Assembly: GCA_009602725.1 (NCBI GenBank)
Contig: WELB01000046.1
Coordinates: 601,088-621,776, forward strand
Direction: 5' to 3'
DNA: 20,689 nt
Source: Spirogloea muscicola
Taxonomy: Eukaryota > Streptophyta > Zygnematophyceae > Spirogloeales > Spirogloeaceae
The notes beneath the pieces are model-generated. The model was not told the DNA's origin, did no database searches, and was given only the letters and a program-made list of their open reading frames with translations. Shown here piece by piece: positions 18,310-20,689 of the stretch (position 1 is the first letter of the stretch; the number at the start of each line of letters is the position of its first letter). Made by a program: the position numbers and the translations under genes.

Positions 18310-18957
18310 TTTAATTTCTTTCTCAATTGCTTCGATCTGCGTCAGCAACTCAATTGTGTGCTCAAGGCGCTCCCCGAGAAAGTATAGCCTGCAGCACCCA
18401 CAAGAATTGCTTCAGACTTTAGAATTGATTGCTGTTGGTTGTGGCGAGGCATCAATTAGGAAGAGCGAAAAGTGGCTGGGAAGGCATGGAGTGCAGCCCC
18501 GGTGCAATGGAAGGGAGGGCGACGAGTGGTTGGATGACACACGGTTGAATCTGGCGGGAGTCATTTACAAGGGTCCGTAAGCAGATCTATTGACTGCGAA
18601 GCGCAGGACTGTCTCTGAAAAGTGCCACAGCTGCCAGAATAGGCGAAGTGGAAAATGAGTGGCGAGAGTGGTACCTTTCTAATAGCGCGTTACGTTTGCA
18701 TCCTGTAGCATCTTCGGTCACCTTTTTCAAGAGCCTTCAAGATGCGTGTAACACCAAATTCAGTGCGCAAATTTCGCAACCGCGGATTGTCGGCGCGCTG
18801 AAGGGCTTGTAGACCGTGCCGGTCAACGGACATTTCTTGGTGCACGGCTTTTGGGTGAGACGACAGGCGGCGCAGGCCTTGGGGGTCGGGATGGGCGGCG
18901 CCGAGGACGCTTCTGTGGCCGACCGTCTGCTGGCTCATTAGGGCCAGGGTCAGCCAT
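18310..18957 (-). pseudogene. LOB-domain-like copy 3, frame-broken duplicate of copy 1
   Basis: ATG at 18957 (CCACCGCAATGGC) opens MADPGPNEPADGRPQKRPRR, like MADPDPTEPG of copy 1. One C is missing near 18889 compared with copy 1. In the next frame the C-block is intact: KACAACRLTQKPCTKKCPL, again C-x2-C-x6-C-x3-C, then TGTVYKPFSAPTIR. Another shift near 18781 leads to LRNLRTEFGVTRILKALEK (the GAS-like block), and a third near 18722 to TEDATGCKRNALLER. The intron (18674-18389) and exon 2 (18388-18310; ERLEHTIELLTQIEAIEKEI, with a GTAAGG donor) are well kept and in phase. Good splice sites beside three frame changes fit a young pseudogene, or indel errors in a draft sequence. Confidence 0.65.
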
Positions 18958-19004
18958 TGCGGTGGAGGGCTCGCAGGGATCTGCGGACGTTGCTTGTGAC
19001 AACT

Positions 19005-19176
19005 CTGCATCTAATCACACAGTTAGAGTCAGATTGTCCTGGTTTGGATTCGAGCATAGGGTGTTTTGGAGACAACCCTCATACAGGAGAACGCCAACGC
19101 ACATACGCGCACAGAGCGCAGCGGAAGTCTTAAACTGAGGCACCGCCCTAGGGCGGTGACTCTACCATAGACTTAC
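19005..19176 (-). other. predicted 5' UTR intron of LOB-like copy 3
   Basis: The donor CTCA|GTAAGT is at 19176 and the acceptor TTAGATGCAG ends at 19005, giving a 172-nt intron upstream of the ATG at 18957. It holds an 18-nt perfect palindrome. Predicted from splice motifs only. Confidence 0.4.
19141..19158. repeat. 18-bp perfect palindrome CACCGCCCTAGGGCGGTG
   Basis: Both halves are exact reverse complements with no spacer. It lies in the predicted leader intron of copy 3 and could be a dimer-binding site or a hairpin. Confidence 0.6.
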
Positions 19177-19345
19177 TGAGAGCCGGCGGGGCCCGCAGCG
19201 AGATGCTGCGGCGACAGGCTGGGCAGCAGGCGGCAGCGGAGCTGACTAGGCAGCAGCAGAGCCGTGGCGGCGGCGGCGGCAGCAGGCAGCAGCGGGGCTG
19301 GCTAGGCAGCAGCAGGGCTGTGTCTCTCTCGGCGTTGGTCGGACT
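19177..19345 (-). other. predicted non-coding leader exon with CTGCTGCC tandem repeat
   Basis: The minus strand between a TATA element and a strong GTAAGT donor contains no ATG. It includes two copies (19221-19263 and 19277-19320 in plus coordinates) of a CTGCTGCCTAG(C/T)CAGC(C/T)CC-containing unit separated by a CCG run. It would be the first exon of LOB-like copy 3. The open frame across it is probably not translated. Confidence 0.4.
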
Positions 19346-19367
19346 CCCGAGTCTGGCCAAGGCCTAC

Positions 19368-19376
19368 TACTTATAG
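19368..19376 (-). promoter_or_regulatory. TATA-like element upstream of LOB-like copy 3
   Basis: CTATAAGTAG on the minus strand, about 190 nt before the predicted leader-exon donor. Position and sequence fit a core promoter; support is by motif only. Confidence 0.35.
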
Positions 19377-19489
19377 CGGTTCTCCTGCCACCCCTCCCCT
19401 GAGGGTGTGACGAGGGTCGCCCCCAGGGCCCCCCCCCGGAGGGGCGGGCCTGACAAGGGGACACGATGAATGCACAGGGTCAGAGGCCT

Positions 19490-19790
19490 GTAGCACGTCC
19501 AAGGGACTAGCGCCAAGAGGCCGGCGCGCGAGTCCAAGAGACTCGTGCGCTGCACAGCGACTAACGCCAAGGAGGTGGCGCGCCAGGCCAAAAGCCTGGC
19601 ACACAGGACCGAGGGACTGTGGCCATGAGGACACAGGACCGAGGCCATGCGGCCATGTGGCCAAGGGAGCTGGCCAATCCGGCCAGCCCGCAGGGTACTG
19701 CTGAGGGAGATTGGTCCACGCGGCCAGCCTGCAGGGCGCTGGCCTGAGGGAGAGCGAGCCCACCCGGCCAGCCTGCAGGCGTGGTCCCGG
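19490..19790. repeat. GC-rich imperfect tandem repeats
   Basis: Three kinds of unit follow one another: GACTA(G/A)CGCCAAG... at about 19504 and 19560; GGACACAGGACCGAGG at 19599-19645 region (twice); and CGGCCAGCC(C/T)GCAGGG with CTGAGGGAGA at about 19680, 19720 and 19765 (period about 42 nt). Small hairpins lie within (GAGTCCAAGAGACTC, CCAGGCCAAAAGCCTGG). No coding call is made. Confidence 0.55.
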
Positions 19791-19828
19791 CATGCGCACG
19801 TGGTACACAGCCCGGGACCTCGAACCGG

Positions 19829-19936
19829 ACTTCGCTACACGGAGTGCAGCGAAGTTACCCGCACCGTTGGGGATCCAAACGGTAAATACGATACGCTCAT
19901 GTGAGGTTACCGGCACCGTTGGCACGCCCAAACGGT
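19829..19936. repeat. three inverted repeats, two of them in a tandem unit
   Basis: ACTTCGCT (19829-19836) and AGCGAAGT (19848-19855) form an 8-bp perfect stem with an 11-nt loop. Then GTTACCCGCACCGTTGGGG...CCAAACGGT (19854-19883) and GTTACCGGCACCGTTGG...CCAAACGGT (19906-19936) repeat the same unit, each with ACCGTT/AACGGT arms. Function unknown. Confidence 0.6.
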
Positions 19937-19939
19937 GGG

Positions 19940-20440
19940 AACGTTACACTGCTACAGCGTGACAGAGAGGCGACAGCTACAGCTGCTGCGTGCGCAAGTG
20001 CATGGAGCAAGTGGGGCGAGAGAGCTGCGTGAGACGCACATGAGCGGCCAGTGTCTGCCTGCAGCTGCTGTCATGGAGCGGCCAGTGCGAGGTGGGCCTT
20101 GGCCGGAGGCGGTGCAGTCGGAGGAGGGAGGAAGGCTCTGCCAGTAGAGGACGATGGCTGTGATTGCCAGCCCGGAATACAACAAACCATAATTTCCAAG
20201 GTGCCGGAGAAGCATAAATCACACAGCCGATCAAGTGCCACTGGTGCTCATTTGATCCTGTTGAGCGGACGCAGGTTAGAGAAACCAGTCTCCAAGTAGC
20301 GGGGAGCGAGGAGGAGGGAGGTCCCGCGGCAGCTCGCTCGCGGTTGCCCCTGCCGGGAGGGGGGAGGGGGGAGGAGGGAGGAGGCGGGCCGGCCGGTCGG
20401 AGCTCCGCGGGCGCTCGGAGGAGGAAAATGCGTGTGTATT
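19940..20440 (-). mobile_element. LINE 3' tail type A, minus strand
   Basis: Matches the tails at 220-602 and 5500-6012: the pyrimidine-rich block (20440-20290), GAGACTGGTTTCTCTAACCT, hairpin GGGCTGGCAATCACAGCC near 20172-20155, CTCTACTGGCAGAGCC and the CGTCTCACGCAGCTCTCTCG terminal section. It ends around CACGCTGTAGCAG near 19945. No coding part is left; it starts where the next element ends. Confidence 0.7.
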
Positions 20441-20689
20441 AAGAGATGGGGAGGCCATGTGTGGCCAAGTACAAAGGCAAGCACATTGGACAAATGTACG
20501 TCACCTGCTGCTAAGCTGACCCGCTCAGTAACCACGAGTCAGCACATAGAGGTCGCTAGCTGACGCTCGAACACTGGACGGCAATTGACTAGCTCTTGTG
20601 CCAGCAGCTAAGGCTCGACCAGCTTTCTGATGCAGAGCATACGCCTGAGCTCGTTGCAGACAGGTTGACACTCGACGTCGCAGAAATGA
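20441..20689 (-). mobile_element. LINE 3' end, tail type B, minus strand (cut by window edge)
   Basis: The minus strand from 20689 reads SFLRRRVSTCLQRAQAYALHQ, AGRALAAGTRASQ and ASDLYVLTRGY-TGA (stop near 20540). The tail has GGCCA-CACA-TGGCC near 20451-20466 and ends AATACACACGC. Compared with the copy at 3070 it keeps more of the consensus (ends GY rather than GF). It continues past the window. Confidence 0.72.

Noticed and set aside
19148-19464. Cys/Pro/Leu-rich small frames as proteins
   Set aside because: They translate CTGCTGCC repeats in a region that looks like a leader exon, and lack an ATG in the predicted transcript.
19790-19880. tRNA gene or tRNA-derived SINE, from a GGTTCGAGGTCC B-box-like sequence on the minus strand
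   Set aside because: No properly spaced A box, acceptor stem or T-arm pairing could be made.

Overview
The window looks like nuclear DNA of a green alga, possibly a trebouxiophyte-type chlorophyte. The case rests on GC-rich coding exons, spliceosomal introns with GTAAGT-type donors, an F-box/leucine-rich-repeat gene of the green-lineage kind, a short TTTAGGG-like tract and non-LTR retrotransposon (LINE) remains. The assignment is inferred; no rRNA, tRNA or organelle gene fixes it. The two N bases (9928, 15095) point to a draft assembly.

Three host-type loci encode the same family. Each starts with a basic, proline-rich stretch, then a C-x2-C-x6-C-x3-C block and a block resembling the GAS region of plant LOB/LBD (LATERAL ORGAN BOUNDARIES) transcription factors. 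A phase-2 intron follows at the same codon, then an exon encoding a predicted coiled coil. The copy on the minus strand at 15668-14243 is the most complete (three exons, about 239 residues, TATA box). The copy at 636-1287 (+) has an intact first exon, but a LINE tail ends about 33 nt upstream of its start codon. The copy at 18957-18310 (-) is a diverged duplicate of the 636 copy, with homology running through the intron, and is frame-broken. A fourth host gene, F-box plus LRR, runs on the minus strand from 8695 to 6647 with one apparent frameshift, one intron and one in-frame TAG.

Much of the remainder is a LINE graveyard. At least a dozen 5'-truncated copies, on both strands, carry the end of a C-terminal domain (RRVDLV...D-VVTT, then M-R-L-x-x-S-L-Q-R-S...AGRAL and a final LTRGY-stop). 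This domain resembles a restriction-like endonuclease. The 3' tails carry repeated hairpin modules built on GGGCTG...CAGCCC. One fragment retains reverse transcriptase with a YADD motif (10482-10471). Tail types differ, and copies are nested, head-to-head and tail-to-tail.

Layout: 1-602 LINE tail; 636-1287 LOB-like copy 1; 1290-2690 no recognised gene; 2690-6013 dense LINE debris; 6013-6646 nothing recognised; 6647-8695 F-box/LRR gene; 8790-13335 dense LINE debris including the RT fragment; 13336-14240 nothing firm; 14243-15780 LOB-like copy 2 with a large microsatellite in intron 1; 15790-16640 LINE debris; 16640-18300 nothing firm; 18310-19375 LOB-like copy 3 with a predicted leader exon; 19380-19940 GC-rich repeats and inverted repeats; 19940-20689 two LINE 3' ends, cut by the window edge.
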